64,000 nucleotides of DNA from an uncultured Bacteroides sp. (GTDB lineage: Bacteria > Bacteroidota > Bacteroidia > Bacteroidales > Bacteroidaceae): positions 1 through 64,000 of the forward strand of contig CAUHML010000006.1 in NCBI GenBank assembly GCA_959606905.1. The letters are read 5' to 3'. A program made the translations under genes and the position numbers. Below are positions 34,078 through 46,655 of the stretch, one piece after another (position 1 is the stretch's first letter; every line of letters begins with the position of its first letter). A model generated the notes under the pieces. It worked only from the letters and a program-made list of their open reading frames with translations, searched no databases and had not been told where the DNA came from.

Positions 34078-36738
34078 ATGAAATATATACATTTATATTT
34101 AACATACTTCTTATGTCTAATAACATCCTTAATATATACCGGATGTAAGGACGATGAGAGTGAACTGATTCCAAATACATTTGAAATCAGCAGTAGTGAC
34201 CTGAACAAAGAGATTGACTTTAGAAGCACTACAATGTCAATCCCGGTAAAAACAAATCTGCGAACCAGCCAATGGAGTGTCAATTCCGACGAAAAATGGG
34301 CTACAGCTTTCCAACAGGATGATAAAATAATGCTTTCTATCCTTGATAATCAAGGAAAAACAAAACGTTATGCCAAATTAGCTGTTAAATCTGAGTTGGG
34401 CAATTATACCATTAATTTAACCCAATATGGAGTTAATGATGTTGATTTCAGAAACGACACTCAAATAGCCATAGTAAGTGGAAATGCTATCTCACAAGGA
34501 GATAACTGGAGCATCGAAAAGACATTCGACGGAATCAAAGGTTCACAGACACAAGGTGATGGATATCATTATCATTCTCCTTGGGATAATACGACTCATC
34601 CATTGCCTATAGATCTAGAATATACACTTCAAGGAGATAAACAAGTCGATTATTTTATCTATTATCCTAGAAACGGAAACGGAAACTTCGGAGCAGTCGA
34701 TGTTTACGTTCAAACAGCGGATAACCCGAATTATGTTCTTGCAGGTACTTATGATTTCGGACAGCAGGGCGGGTTTGACGGCAAGACCGGAATACTAACT
34801 AAAACGGTCAAAGCCACTAAAGTTAAAATCACCGTTAAGACGGGTTTAGGAGGCTTCGCCAGTTGTGGAGAAATGGAGTTTTTTGAAAAAGCAAACTACA
34901 GAGATTTGAATGATCCACTCCTGACTGTCTTTACAGATCTTACTTGTAGTTCCTTGAAAGAAGGAGTTACCGACGAAGAAATCGATGCATTGGAAAGTGA
35001 AACTTTCAGACGTGTGGCCCATGCCTTAAAAGATAACACTTATGACGAATGGGAGAAAGATTTCCGTATACGCGAATATAAAGCATATAGCAATATCGAC
35101 TACTGGGCAACAAGACTACAAACAAAGAAATACAGTAATCTAGACAATCCGACCGGAATCTACGTCAACAAAGATGAAGAAATCATAGTATTAGTAGGTA
35201 ATATCCCGGAAGGACAAAAAGTATCATTACAATGTATTTGGGAGGAGAATGTCTATACAAGCGGTAGCTCCACTGACTACTACAAGCAAACACAAGCAAC
35301 CGGAACGACCTACTCTTTGGAAGAAGGGGTTAACTTATTAAAAATGCAAGGTCCCGGTCAATTGTTCGTTATGTACAATGTGGATGGAGAACAGTTGCTT
35401 AACAACCCTGCTCCTATCAAAATACATATTCCTCTAGGACACGGTGTAGTTAATGGTTTCTTCGATTTGGAAGAACACAAGACAGATGCTAAATATGCAG
35501 AATTAATCAGTAAAGCCACCCACAAATATTTCTGTGTACGTGGAGAACGAATGATGTTCTATTTCCATCGTCTGAAAATGTTGGATGCTGCTCCGACTGA
35601 AATTTTATCCGCTATTCATCTTTGGGATGACATTGTCGGTTGGGAACAATCGTTAATGGGAATCTCTCAATACAGACAGGACGGAAAAATCAATAACCAC
35701 ATGTTTGCCATTTCTCCTGAAGGTTCGTATATGTGGGCATCTGATTATCGCATGGGATTCGTATATACGTATCTGAAAAATATTCTTTTACGTGAAAATG
35801 TAATGGCAGCAGAAGATAATGCTTGGGGACCTGCCCACGAAATGGGACACGTACATCAAGCAGCTATTAACTGGCCGTCGTCCACCGAATCATCCAACAA
35901 TCTGTTCTCTAATTACGTAATTCGCAGATTAGGAAAATATAAGTCACGCGGACGAGGCTTGACATCTTTAGCCAATGCAATTTATAGAGATAAGCAGGTA
36001 TGGTGGAATATGGGTACTTCTACTCACCAGAATGAAGATACTGAGATTCACATGCGTATGAATTGGCAGCTATGGATCTATTATGACTTATGTAAAGGTA
36101 ACGAACAGGAAGCTAAATTCTGGCCTAAAGTATTCGATATCATGCGTACAACATATAAAGATGTGCCAGAAAGCGATCCGGGAGCAAGACAATTGGCTTT
36201 CGTCAAAGCTGTATGCGAAGCTGCCCAGGAAGACCTTACGGATTTCTTCGAAACATGGGGATTCTTCAAAACTGTAGATAATGTAAAAGTAGAACAATAC
36301 GGTACATGGACTTATACAGTGACTGACAAGATGATAGCAGATACTAAAGCATGGATTAAAACTCAGAATTATCCGAAGGCCGCTCCAATACAATATATTG
36401 AAGATCGTAAAATTTCAGATTTTACATCCGGCGACTACCGATATAAAGAGGTTGGAGACTTAGGATATTATACCCAGTTCCAGAACAATGAAAAGATTAC
36501 TAAAACTCCAACCTATACAATGGTGGCATCTGTGACAGGAAGTGAAATCACAATTAAGAATGGAGAACAAGCCGTAGCCTTCGAAGTAAGAAAGCAATCA
36601 ACAGACGGTACTATGGGCGAAGTTGTTTATTTCTCTAACTTCTTAAAATTCAGTGTACCGAGAAATATTCCTTTAATCCGTACAGGCATTTATGCCGTGC
36701 AAGCTGATGGAGAACGTATTCTTGTGAATAAAGAATAA
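34078..36738 (+). CDS. M60-like zinc peptidase lipoprotein (first of two in PUL3)
   Basis: This 886-residue lipoprotein (lipobox YTGCKDD) has one BACON-type domain at ~35-120 instead of two, a discoidin/CBM32-like domain at ~130-275 (FDGIKGSQTQGDGYHYHSPW, FASCGEMEFFEK) and an M60-like domain from ~280. The zinc site is HEMGH (His587, Glu588, His591) with Glu604 in SSTESSNN. The spacing and the WPSSTESSNN block differ from the PUL1/PUL2 enzymes, so it forms a separate subtype with the next gene. It probably cuts O-glycosylated host protein. It is the closest in layout to the characterised B. thetaiotaomicron enzyme BT4244, as I recall it. Confidence 0.9.
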   Translation: MKYIHLYLTYFLCLITSLIYTGCKDDESELIPNTFEISSSDLNKEIDFRSTTMSIPVKTNLRTSQWSVNSDEKWATAFQQDDKIMLSILDNQGKTKRYAKLAVKSELGNYTINLTQYGVNDVDFRNDTQIAIVSGNAISQGDNWSIEKTFDGIKGSQTQGDGYHYHSPWDNTTHPLPIDLEYTLQGDKQVDYFIYYPRNGNGNFGAVDVYVQTADNPNYVLAGTYDFGQQGGFDGKTGILTKTVKATKVKITVKTGLGGFASCGEMEFFEKANYRDLNDPLLTVFTDLTCSSLKEGVTDEEIDALESETFRRVAHALKDNTYDEWEKDFRIREYKAYSNIDYWATRLQTKKYSNLDNPTGIYVNKDEEIIVLVGNIPEGQKVSLQCIWEENVYTSGSSTDYYKQTQATGTTYSLEEGVNLLKMQGPGQLFVMYNVDGEQLLNNPAPIKIHIPLGHGVVNGFFDLEEHKTDAKYAELISKATHKYFCVRGERMMFYFHRLKMLDAAPTEILSAIHLWDDIVGWEQSLMGISQYRQDGKINNHMFAISPEGSYMWASDYRMGFVYTYLKNILLRENVMAAEDNAWGPAHEMGHVHQAAINWPSSTESSNNLFSNYVIRRLGKYKSRGRGLTSLANAIYRDKQVWWNMGTSTHQNEDTEIHMRMNWQLWIYYDLCKGNEQEAKFWPKVFDIMRTTYKDVPESDPGARQLAFVKAVCEAAQEDLTDFFETWGFFKTVDNVKVEQYGTWTYTVTDKMIADTKAWIKTQNYPKAAPIQYIEDRKISDFTSGDYRYKEVGDLGYYTQFQNNEKITKTPTYTMVASVTGSEITIKNGEQAVAFEVRKQSTDGTMGEVVYFSNFLKFSVPRNIPLIRTGIYAVQADGERILVNKE

Positions 36739-36763
36739 GTTGCATTTCACGATAATTATTTAT

Positions 36764-36796
36764 AAAAATGGCAGGTAATATATGCCTGCCATTTTT
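36764..36796 (+). terminator. Terminator-like hairpin between the two PUL3 M60 genes
   Basis: AAAAATGGCAGG (36764-36775) and CCTGCCATTTTT (36785-36796) are perfect complements with a 9-base loop and an ending T run. The symmetrical A/T flanks make it potentially active in both directions. The downstream M60 gene should be expressed less, or from its own promoter. Confidence 0.75.
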
Positions 36797-36844
36797 ATTA
36801 CCTTTATAACGCACAATCTATATCAATAACACAATCAGACTTAT

Positions 36845-39244
36845 ATGAAAACATTCCACAAGTTTACCCTCCTGTTTCTATTTCTCTCTATTTTCAATGC
36901 AACACTTTCTTGCAGTTCCAACGACAAAACACTGCCTCAGCCTATACCTGACATCGAGGAAGAAGAGGAAGAGACAAAAGATGTAGTACTTCCCGAAGAT
37001 ATTCAGATTATACCGTACGGAGGAAAAGCCAGCGAATACCAGCCCGGATCTGACATTGACAAATCATACGATGGCAAATTTACTCAAGGAATCAGCTTCG
37101 AGTCACATTATCACAGTTCATGGAGTAATACATCCTTCCCTGTCACTTTGGAATATTTCTTCAAAGGAGATACGGAAATCAATTACTTTATTTATTATAC
37201 CCGATCAGGGAATGGTAATTTTGGTGAGGTTGAAGTTTACACCTCTACCGATTCCGATAGAAAAAGATATACGCTTCAAGGAACTTATGACTTCAAAATG
37301 AAAGATACTCCGAGCAGAATCGTATTCAAGAAAGGGATGAAAGCCACAGGCGTTAAGTTTGTTGTCAAAAGCGGACTTGGTAACTTTGTCAGTTGTGACG
37401 AAATGCACTTCTTTAAAAAGAATGAGGATAACACTTTGGCAACTAAGTTATTGACCGTATTCAAAGATATTACTTGTAGCGAACTGAAAGCTGATGTCAC
37501 CAATGAAGAAATCAACAAATTGCCAAGCAAATATTTCGTCCACATAGCCGAAGCGTTAAAAAACAACGCTTATGATGAATGGGAGAAAGAATTTCGTATC
37601 CGCAAATACAACGCTTATAGTGATATCAACGAGTGGGCGGAAAAGTTAATGACCAAACATTACAGTAGCTTGGATAACCTGACCGGTATTGCTGTGGAAA
37701 AAAACGACGAAATTATCGTCCTTGTTGGCGATACCTATGGACGCGAAGTTTCAATACAATGTGTAGGAGAAGAAAGAACGAACTTTTGGGAACCGCAGGA
37801 ATATGTACAGACCGCCGCTTCGGGAGACGTTTACTATCTGGAACCGGGTATTAACAAAATCAAAATACGTAATAGGGGCCAGTTATTCGTCATGTACAAC
37901 TGTGACCTGACCAGCCATCCGAAACCTATAAAAATCCATATTCCATTAGGAAGCGGAACGGTCAGCGGTTTCTTTGACTTGAAAGAACACAAAACAAATG
38001 CCAAATATGCCGAATTGTTATCAAAAGCCACCGACAAGTATTTCGGAGTACGTGGTGATAAGATTATCTTTTATTTCCACCGGGATAAACTGCGTGAGTT
38101 TGTGAAAGATGAAATATTGTCCGCTATTAACCTATGGGACAACATCATCGGTTGGGAGCAGGAACTAATGGGTATTGAAGATGTGCGCCCTACTCAGGTT
38201 AATAACCACTTGTTTGCAATTTCACCTGAAGGTGCATATATGTGGGCTTCCGACTACCGTATTGCATTCGTATATACCTATCTGGAAAATATATTACTAT
38301 ACGACAAGGTGATGAGTGCCAAAGATAACGCCTGGGGACCCGCACATGAAATCGGACACATTCACCAACTGGCAATCGACTGGCCTAGTTCTACTGAGTC
38401 GTCCAATAATCTGTTCTCGAATTTCATACTGTATAAACTTGGAAAATATTGTTCACGCGGCACAGAGCTTAATCTTCCTAAAGCGGCCGATAACCGAACG
38501 ACTAACTCCGAAGGAAATATTACAGGAATGACACTTTCGGAAGCCCATTGCGTACTCAACCGACCTTGGTGTAACTTTGGCAGCAATTATCAGGGAGAAA
38601 ATACAGAACTGCATATGCGTATGAACTGGCAACTATGGAATTACTATCATCGTTGCGGACACAAAACGGATTTCTGGCAAAGACTGTTCAAACTCATGCG
38701 GGAGAACCGGACATCCTCCAATAATCCGGGAGTTAAACAACTTCTGTTTGCTCGAATGGCAAGTGAAGCCGCACAAGAAGATCTGACCGAGTTTTTTGAA
38801 ATATGGGGATTCTTTGTAACCGTAGATACACAGATCGATCAATATGGCAGCTATCAGTATACTGTAACGAAGGAAATGATTGAAAATACAAAGAAAGCTA
38901 TGGCTAAATATCCGAAAAAAGCCAAACCTTTCTATTATCTGGAAGACCGGAAGAAAGGAGATATAGGATTGGATACTACTCCACCGGATGTTGGTCATTA
39001 TACCCAGTTTCAAAAGATAAGACCTATAACAAAGGATATAAAAGGAAATATCAACGGACGGGAAGTGAGCATTACAAACGGAGATGAAGCTGTAGCTTTC
39101 GAACTCAGGGAAAAAGACGCTAATGGAAAGTTACTCTATTTTTCTACCTTTATCAAATTCGAAGTTCCCTTGACGGTATCATTGACGTACGCCAAATTAT
39201 ACGCCGTACAAGCCGATGGAAAACGTATTCTACTGGAAGAATGA
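36845..39244 (+). CDS. M60-like zinc peptidase lipoprotein (second of two in PUL3), no BACON domain
   Basis: This 799-residue lipoprotein (lipobox TLSCSSN) has an acidic linker (EEEEEE near residue 45) in place of BACON domains, a discoidin/CBM32-like domain at ~55-200 (SYDGKFTQG, SHYHSSWSN, FVSCDEMHFFKK) and an M60-like domain from ~205. The zinc site is HEIGH (His501, Glu502, His505) with Glu518. It is clearly a duplicate of the preceding gene, sharing MRMNWQLW and WASDYR blocks, with an insertion of about 25 residues near 550-575 (ADNRTTNSEGN). Different inserts beside the active site suggest a different glycopeptide preference. Confidence 0.9.
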   Translation: MKTFHKFTLLFLFLSIFNATLSCSSNDKTLPQPIPDIEEEEEETKDVVLPEDIQIIPYGGKASEYQPGSDIDKSYDGKFTQGISFESHYHSSWSNTSFPVTLEYFFKGDTEINYFIYYTRSGNGNFGEVEVYTSTDSDRKRYTLQGTYDFKMKDTPSRIVFKKGMKATGVKFVVKSGLGNFVSCDEMHFFKKNEDNTLATKLLTVFKDITCSELKADVTNEEINKLPSKYFVHIAEALKNNAYDEWEKEFRIRKYNAYSDINEWAEKLMTKHYSSLDNLTGIAVEKNDEIIVLVGDTYGREVSIQCVGEERTNFWEPQEYVQTAASGDVYYLEPGINKIKIRNRGQLFVMYNCDLTSHPKPIKIHIPLGSGTVSGFFDLKEHKTNAKYAELLSKATDKYFGVRGDKIIFYFHRDKLREFVKDEILSAINLWDNIIGWEQELMGIEDVRPTQVNNHLFAISPEGAYMWASDYRIAFVYTYLENILLYDKVMSAKDNAWGPAHEIGHIHQLAIDWPSSTESSNNLFSNFILYKLGKYCSRGTELNLPKAADNRTTNSEGNITGMTLSEAHCVLNRPWCNFGSNYQGENTELHMRMNWQLWNYYHRCGHKTDFWQRLFKLMRENRTSSNNPGVKQLLFARMASEAAQEDLTEFFEIWGFFVTVDTQIDQYGSYQYTVTKEMIENTKKAMAKYPKKAKPFYYLEDRKKGDIGLDTTPPDVGHYTQFQKIRPITKDIKGNINGREVSITNGDEAVAFELREKDANGKLLYFSTFIKFEVPLTVSLTYAKLYAVQADGKRILLEE

Positions 39245-39413
39245 CTTTGCTTCACATAAACAGCCGATAAGAAGGCAAAAAGTTAAGCAATACTAAAAAG
39301 TGGTTCCTATTCTAGGAGAATGTTCCCATAGTGTGTCTTATATTTGAGTTGGTTTGAAATAGTAATAGTAAACTTAAACATTAAGAAATGCTAAAAAAAA
39401 CATTAGTTCATAG
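39245..39413. other. Non-coding interval after the second PUL3 M60 gene
   Basis: The 39245-39649 gap holds no gene. This first part shows no clear terminator. The second part carries two candidate promoter elements described separately. Confidence 0.5.
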
Positions 39414-39441
39414 GGGAACACCCCTTACGAGGTGTATTTAC
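39414..39441 (+). promoter_or_regulatory. Candidate ECF promoter upstream of GH109 lipoprotein gene
   Basis: GGGAAC (39414-39419), 14 bases, GTATTTAC (39434-39441). The spacing equals that of the FecR1, FecR3 and GH110 elements, but two of six and one of eight box bases differ. It lies about 208 bases before the ATG, leaving a long leader. Confidence 0.45.
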
Positions 39442-39591
39442 TTCGTACACACGGAAATATGACCGTCACAACATAAACGCATTAAGACCATGACAAATCT
39501 GAAAGAAAAAGTAAGACCTGTTTTCTACCCAAATAAGGGTAAAAAAACAAAATTATCTGTTATAATTATATGGAATTGACTAATAAATTAC

Positions 39592-39599
39592 TATTTTTG
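39592..39599 (+). promoter_or_regulatory. Candidate housekeeping -7 box for GH109 lipoprotein gene
   Basis: TATTTTTG matches TAnnTTTG and lies 50 bases before the ATG at 39650. No convincing -33 TTTG at standard spacing. If active, the downstream genes would have basal expression independent of the PUL switch. Confidence 0.45.
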
Positions 39600-39649
39600 A
39601 CCGCAAAATGAAAAACGACAAATAACCCCCTATTAAAAACATAAAAAAT

Positions 39650-41062
39650 ATGATGAAAAAGCTATTCACAGTCGCAGCTATTGGACTAACCTTGTTAACC
39701 TGCCATACAAGCTGCACACAACAACAGAAGGCTCAGGAAGCCTTCGCTCCTATCAAAGTAGAAACTCCTGCCCGCCCTGCCGGACAAGAAGACGTAATCC
39801 AACTTGTTGCTCCCAAAATTGATACCGTACGTGTCGGTTTTATCGGATTGGGAATGCGTGGTCCTGGTGCCGTATCACGGTGGACACATATTCCGGGAAC
39901 CAAGATTGTAGCCTTGTGCGACCTTTCTCCCGAACGTGTAGAGAAATCACAGGAAATCCTGAAGAATGCCGGAATGCCGGAAGCTACTTCTTACAGTGGT
40001 TCGGAAGACGCATGGAAGAAACTATGCGAACAGGAAGATATCGACCTTGTATATATAGCAACTGATTGGAAGCACCATGCAGAAATGGGCGTGTATGCAA
40101 TGGAACATGGCAAACATGTAGCTATCGAAGTACCTGCTGCCATGACATTGGACGAAATCTGGCAGTTAATCAACACTTCAGAAAAGACCCGCAAGCACTG
40201 TATGCAGTTGGAAAACTGTGTATATGACTTCTTCGAGTTGACTTCTCTGAATATGGCACAGCAAGGTGTCTTTGGAGACGTACTACACGTAGAGGGTTCA
40301 TACATTCACAATTTGGAAGACTTCTGGCCTTCATACTGGAATAACTGGCGTATGGATTACAATCAGAAACATCGTGGTGATGTATATGCTACTCACGGTA
40401 TGGGTCCTGCTTGCCAAGTACTTAACATCCACCGTGGTGACCGTATGAAAACTTTAGTATCAATGGATACGAAAGCTGTCAATGGTCCGGCTTATATTAA
40501 AAAGCAAACAGGAGAAGAAGTGAAGGATTTCCAGAACGGTGACCAGACTTCAACTTTGATTCGCACAGAAAATGGTAAGACTATGTTGATCCAACATAAT
40601 GTAATGACTCCGCGTCCTTACAGTCGTATGTATCAGATTGTAGGAGCAGACGGTTACGCAAGCAAATATCCGATTGAAGAATATTGCCTGAGACCTTCAC
40701 AAGTTGATTCAAACGATGTTCCTAATCATGAAAACCTGAACGCACACGGTTCTGTACCTGCTGACGTTAAAAAAGCCCTAATGGATAAATACAAACATCC
40801 TATCCACAAAGAACTGGAAGAAACAGCTAAGAAGGTAGGCGGCCACGGTGGTATGGACTTTATCATGGATTATCGTCTGGCATACTGCTTACAGAATGGT
40901 TTACCTTTAGACATGGACGTTTACGACTTGGCAGAATGGTGCTGCATGGCTGAACTGACCCGCCTCTCTATTGAAAACAATTCAGCTCCGGTTGAAATTC
41001 CCGACTTTACTCGTGGAGGATGGAATAAAGTACAAGGCTACCACCACGCTTTCGTAAAATAA
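39650..41062 (+). CDS. GH109 alpha-N-acetylgalactosaminidase-type lipoprotein
   Basis: This 470-residue protein has a lipoprotein signal (TSC, Cys22) followed by a spacer, then the Rossmann motif GLGMRG (residues 66-71), EVPAAMT instead of the oxidoreductase EKP, and THGMGPACQ. GH109 enzymes use bound NAD to cleave terminal alpha-GalNAc, including blood group A. The lipid anchor puts it in the periplasm or at the surface, unlike the leaderless paralogue at 115. It is followed by a strong terminator and preceded by its own promoter elements, so it may be transcribed as a single gene. Removal of the A cap would expose core O-glycan for the GH2 and the M60 peptidases. Confidence 0.9.
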   Translation: MMKKLFTVAAIGLTLLTCHTSCTQQQKAQEAFAPIKVETPARPAGQEDVIQLVAPKIDTVRVGFIGLGMRGPGAVSRWTHIPGTKIVALCDLSPERVEKSQEILKNAGMPEATSYSGSEDAWKKLCEQEDIDLVYIATDWKHHAEMGVYAMEHGKHVAIEVPAAMTLDEIWQLINTSEKTRKHCMQLENCVYDFFELTSLNMAQQGVFGDVLHVEGSYIHNLEDFWPSYWNNWRMDYNQKHRGDVYATHGMGPACQVLNIHRGDRMKTLVSMDTKAVNGPAYIKKQTGEEVKDFQNGDQTSTLIRTENGKTMLIQHNVMTPRPYSRMYQIVGADGYASKYPIEEYCLRPSQVDSNDVPNHENLNAHGSVPADVKKALMDKYKHPIHKELEETAKKVGGHGGMDFIMDYRLAYCLQNGLPLDMDVYDLAEWCCMAELTRLSIENNSAPVEIPDFTRGGWNKVQGYHHAFVK

Positions 41063-41079
41063 AAATAGTATTTTTGCAG

Positions 41080-41138
41080 ACACGAACATAAATTAATCCG
41101 GCTTCTCCCCCAAAGCCGGATTATTCATTGGTTCGTGT
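41080..41138 (+). terminator. Nested hairpin after GH109 gene
   Basis: An inner perfect stem TAATCCGGCTT/AAGCCGGATTA (41094-41104 with 41113-41123) is enclosed by outer arms ACACGAAC/GTTCGTGT (41080-41087 with 41131-41138). It lies between GH109 and the membrane protein gene. Confidence 0.75.
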
Positions 41139-41171
41139 TTCAACATTTTATAGATTATCATAATCACGTTT

Positions 41172-42062
41172 ATGAAAACAGCTATTCCAAAGCCTTCTAA
41201 GCAAAGCATTATCCGTGAGGCTAGAGACTATGTAATGATTGCCATTGGCATGATTCTGTACGGCATCGGGTGGACGGTATTTTTACTACCCAACGATATC
41301 ACTACCGGGGGAGTACCGGGTATTGCTTCCATTGTATATTGGGCGACCGGCTTTCCGGTGCAATATACGTATTTCACTATCAACTTCTTCCTGCTGCTGT
41401 TAGCTCTTAAATTACTGGGATTGAAGTTTTGTATCAAAACCATCTTCGGAGTGTTCACCCTGACTTTCTTTTTATCCGTTATCCAGAAACTGGCGGCTGG
41501 GATCAGTCTCCTTCACGACCAGCCTTTCATGGCGTGTGTCATCGGAGCGTCATTCTGTGGAGGTGGAATCGGGGTTGCCTTCTCAGCTAACGGAAGTACC
41601 GGAGGCACAGATATCATTGCAGCTATCATAAACAAGTACCGGGATATTACACTGGGAAGAGTTGTACTTATCTGCGACATGATCATTATATCTTCCAGTT
41701 ATTTTGTCTTAAAAGACTGGGAAAAAGTAGTATATGGATTTGTAACTCTATATATTTGTAGCTTCGTGCTCGATCAGGTGGTGAACAGCGCACGTCAGTC
41801 CGTACAATTCTTTATCATCTCAAATAAATATGAAGAAATAGGACGACGTATCAACGAATATCCGCACCGAGGCGTTACAATCATCAATGCAACGGGCTTT
41901 TATACCGGACGCGAAGTGAAGATGATGTTTGTATTGGCTAAAAAACGGGAATCCCCCATTATCTTCCGGTTTATAAAGGATATAGACCCTAACGCATTTG
42001 TTTCACAAAGTGCTGTTATCGGAGTTTATGGAGAAGGATTCGACCATATTAAAGTTAAATAA
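41172..42062 (+). CDS. YitT family membrane protein (DUF161/DUF2179 type)
   Basis: This 296-residue protein has about five to six transmembrane helices in residues 15-205 (MIAIGMILYGIGWTVFLL, YTYFTINFFLLLLALKLLGL, IFGVFTLTFFLSVI, VVLICDMIIISSSYFVL) with the family motif GGVPGIA and ANGSTGGTDIIA. A soluble C-terminal DUF2179-type domain follows (ITNATGFYTG-like segment INATGFYTGREVKMMFVL). YitT proteins are inner membrane proteins of unproven transport role. It lies 30 bp before the GH2 gene and may belong to the salvage part of PUL3, for example in uptake, but no substrate can be read from sequence. Confidence 0.85.
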   Translation: MKTAIPKPSKQSIIREARDYVMIAIGMILYGIGWTVFLLPNDITTGGVPGIASIVYWATGFPVQYTYFTINFFLLLLALKLLGLKFCIKTIFGVFTLTFFLSVIQKLAAGISLLHDQPFMACVIGASFCGGGIGVAFSANGSTGGTDIIAAIINKYRDITLGRVVLICDMIIISSSYFVLKDWEKVVYGFVTLYICSFVLDQVVNSARQSVQFFIISNKYEEIGRRINEYPHRGVTIINATGFYTGREVKMMFVLAKKRESPIIFRFIKDIDPNAFVSQSAVIGVYGEGFDHIKVK

Positions 42063-45488
<3,426 letters not shown>

Positions 45489-45517
45489 CCTTATTATAAA
45501 TTTTAAAGAAAAGACCC

Positions 45518-46606
45518 ATGAAAGATTTATCTAGCATTGTTGCTAAATTCAAAGTACAAGGCACAGTGGAAGAAATCAAGCCACTAGGTGCAGGACTTAT
45601 CAACGACACTTACAAAGTAAACACCAAGGAAACAGATGCTCCCGACTACGTTCTACAACGCATCAACCATGCCATTTTTCAGAATGTGGAAATGCTTCAA
45701 TCCAATATTGCCGCTGTCACAAGCCATATCCGTAAGAAACTGACCGAAGCCGGAGAATCGGATATTGACCGTAAAGTTTTATCCTTTCTTTCTACTGAAG
45801 AAGGTAAGACTTATTGGTTCGACGGCGACAGCTATTGGCGTGTAATGGTTTTCATTCCTCGCGCCAAGACATACGAAACCGTCAATCCGGAATATTCTAA
45901 TTATGCCGGACAGGCATTCGGTAACTTCCAGGCTATGCTGGCTGATATTCCTGAGACTTTAGGTGAAACAATTCCCGACTTCCATAATATGGAGTTCCGC
46001 CTGAAACAATTACGTGACGCCGTTGCAACCAACGCAGCCGGACGCGTAGCAGAAGTGCAGTATTATTTGGATGAAATAGAAAAACGGGCGGATGAAATGT
46101 GCAAGGCAGAACGTCTGTACCGCGAAGGCAAACTTCCTAAACGTGTATGCCATTGTGATACAAAAGTAAATAACATGATGTTCGATGAAGACGGAAAAGT
46201 GCTTTGTGTCATTGATCTGGATACGGTAATGCCTAGTTTCATATTCTCTGATTACGGAGATTTCCTACGCACGGGAGCCAACACCGGTGATGAAGACGAC
46301 AAAGACCTTGATCGTGTAAACTTCAATATGGAAATATTCAAAGCATTCACCAAAGGATATCTGGAAGGTGCAAAATCATTCCTGACTCCTATTGAAATAG
46401 AGAATCTTCCCTATGCTGCAGCTTTATTCCCCTATATGCAATGTGTACGTTTCCTTGCCGATTATATCAATGGAGATACTTACTACAAGATTAAATATCC
46501 CGAACATAATCTGGTACGTACAAAAGCACAATTCAAATTGCTTCAAAGCGTAGAAGAACATACACCGGAAATGGTAGCATTCATCAATGAATGCTTAAAA
46601 AAGTGA
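45518..46606 (+). CDS. Phosphotransferase of the N-acetylhexosamine 1-kinase type
   Basis: This 362-residue APH/choline-kinase-fold enzyme is cytoplasmic (no signal). The catalytic loop is CHCDTKVNNMMF (His212, Asp214, Asn218 region) and the metal-binding motif VIDLDT (Asp233, Asp235). It resembles NahK-type kinases that phosphorylate GlcNAc or GalNAc at C1, the entry to salvage into UDP-sugars or glycolysis. The position after GH109 and beta-galactosidase genes, which release GalNAc and galactose, supports GalNAc or the galacto/lacto-N-biose pathway as source. A homoserine kinase-like or other small-molecule role cannot be excluded. Confidence 0.8.
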   Translation: MKDLSSIVAKFKVQGTVEEIKPLGAGLINDTYKVNTKETDAPDYVLQRINHAIFQNVEMLQSNIAAVTSHIRKKLTEAGESDIDRKVLSFLSTEEGKTYWFDGDSYWRVMVFIPRAKTYETVNPEYSNYAGQAFGNFQAMLADIPETLGETIPDFHNMEFRLKQLRDAVATNAAGRVAEVQYYLDEIEKRADEMCKAERLYREGKLPKRVCHCDTKVNNMMFDEDGKVLCVIDLDTVMPSFIFSDYGDFLRTGANTGDEDDKDLDRVNFNMEIFKAFTKGYLEGAKSFLTPIEIENLPYAAALFPYMQCVRFLADYINGDTYYKIKYPEHNLVRTKAQFKLLQSVEEHTPEMVAFINECLKK

Positions 46607-46618
46607 GAATAGAAAATT

Positions 46619-46655
46619 GAGAATGGAGATTTTACTTAGTGAAAACTCCATTCTT
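46619..46655. terminator. Bidirectional terminator between convergent genes
   Basis: GAATGGAG (46621-46628) pairs with CTCCATTC (46646-46653) and the inner TTTT/AAAA extends the stem. It covers the stop codon of the minus-strand DUF3256 gene and follows the plus-strand kinase gene by 13 bp. Confidence 0.65.

Noticed and set aside
39405..39422. Additional invertase-type site near AGTTCATAGGGGAAC before GH109
   Set aside because: The second half-site is shifted by one base and lacks ACT, and no inverted partner was seen nearby.
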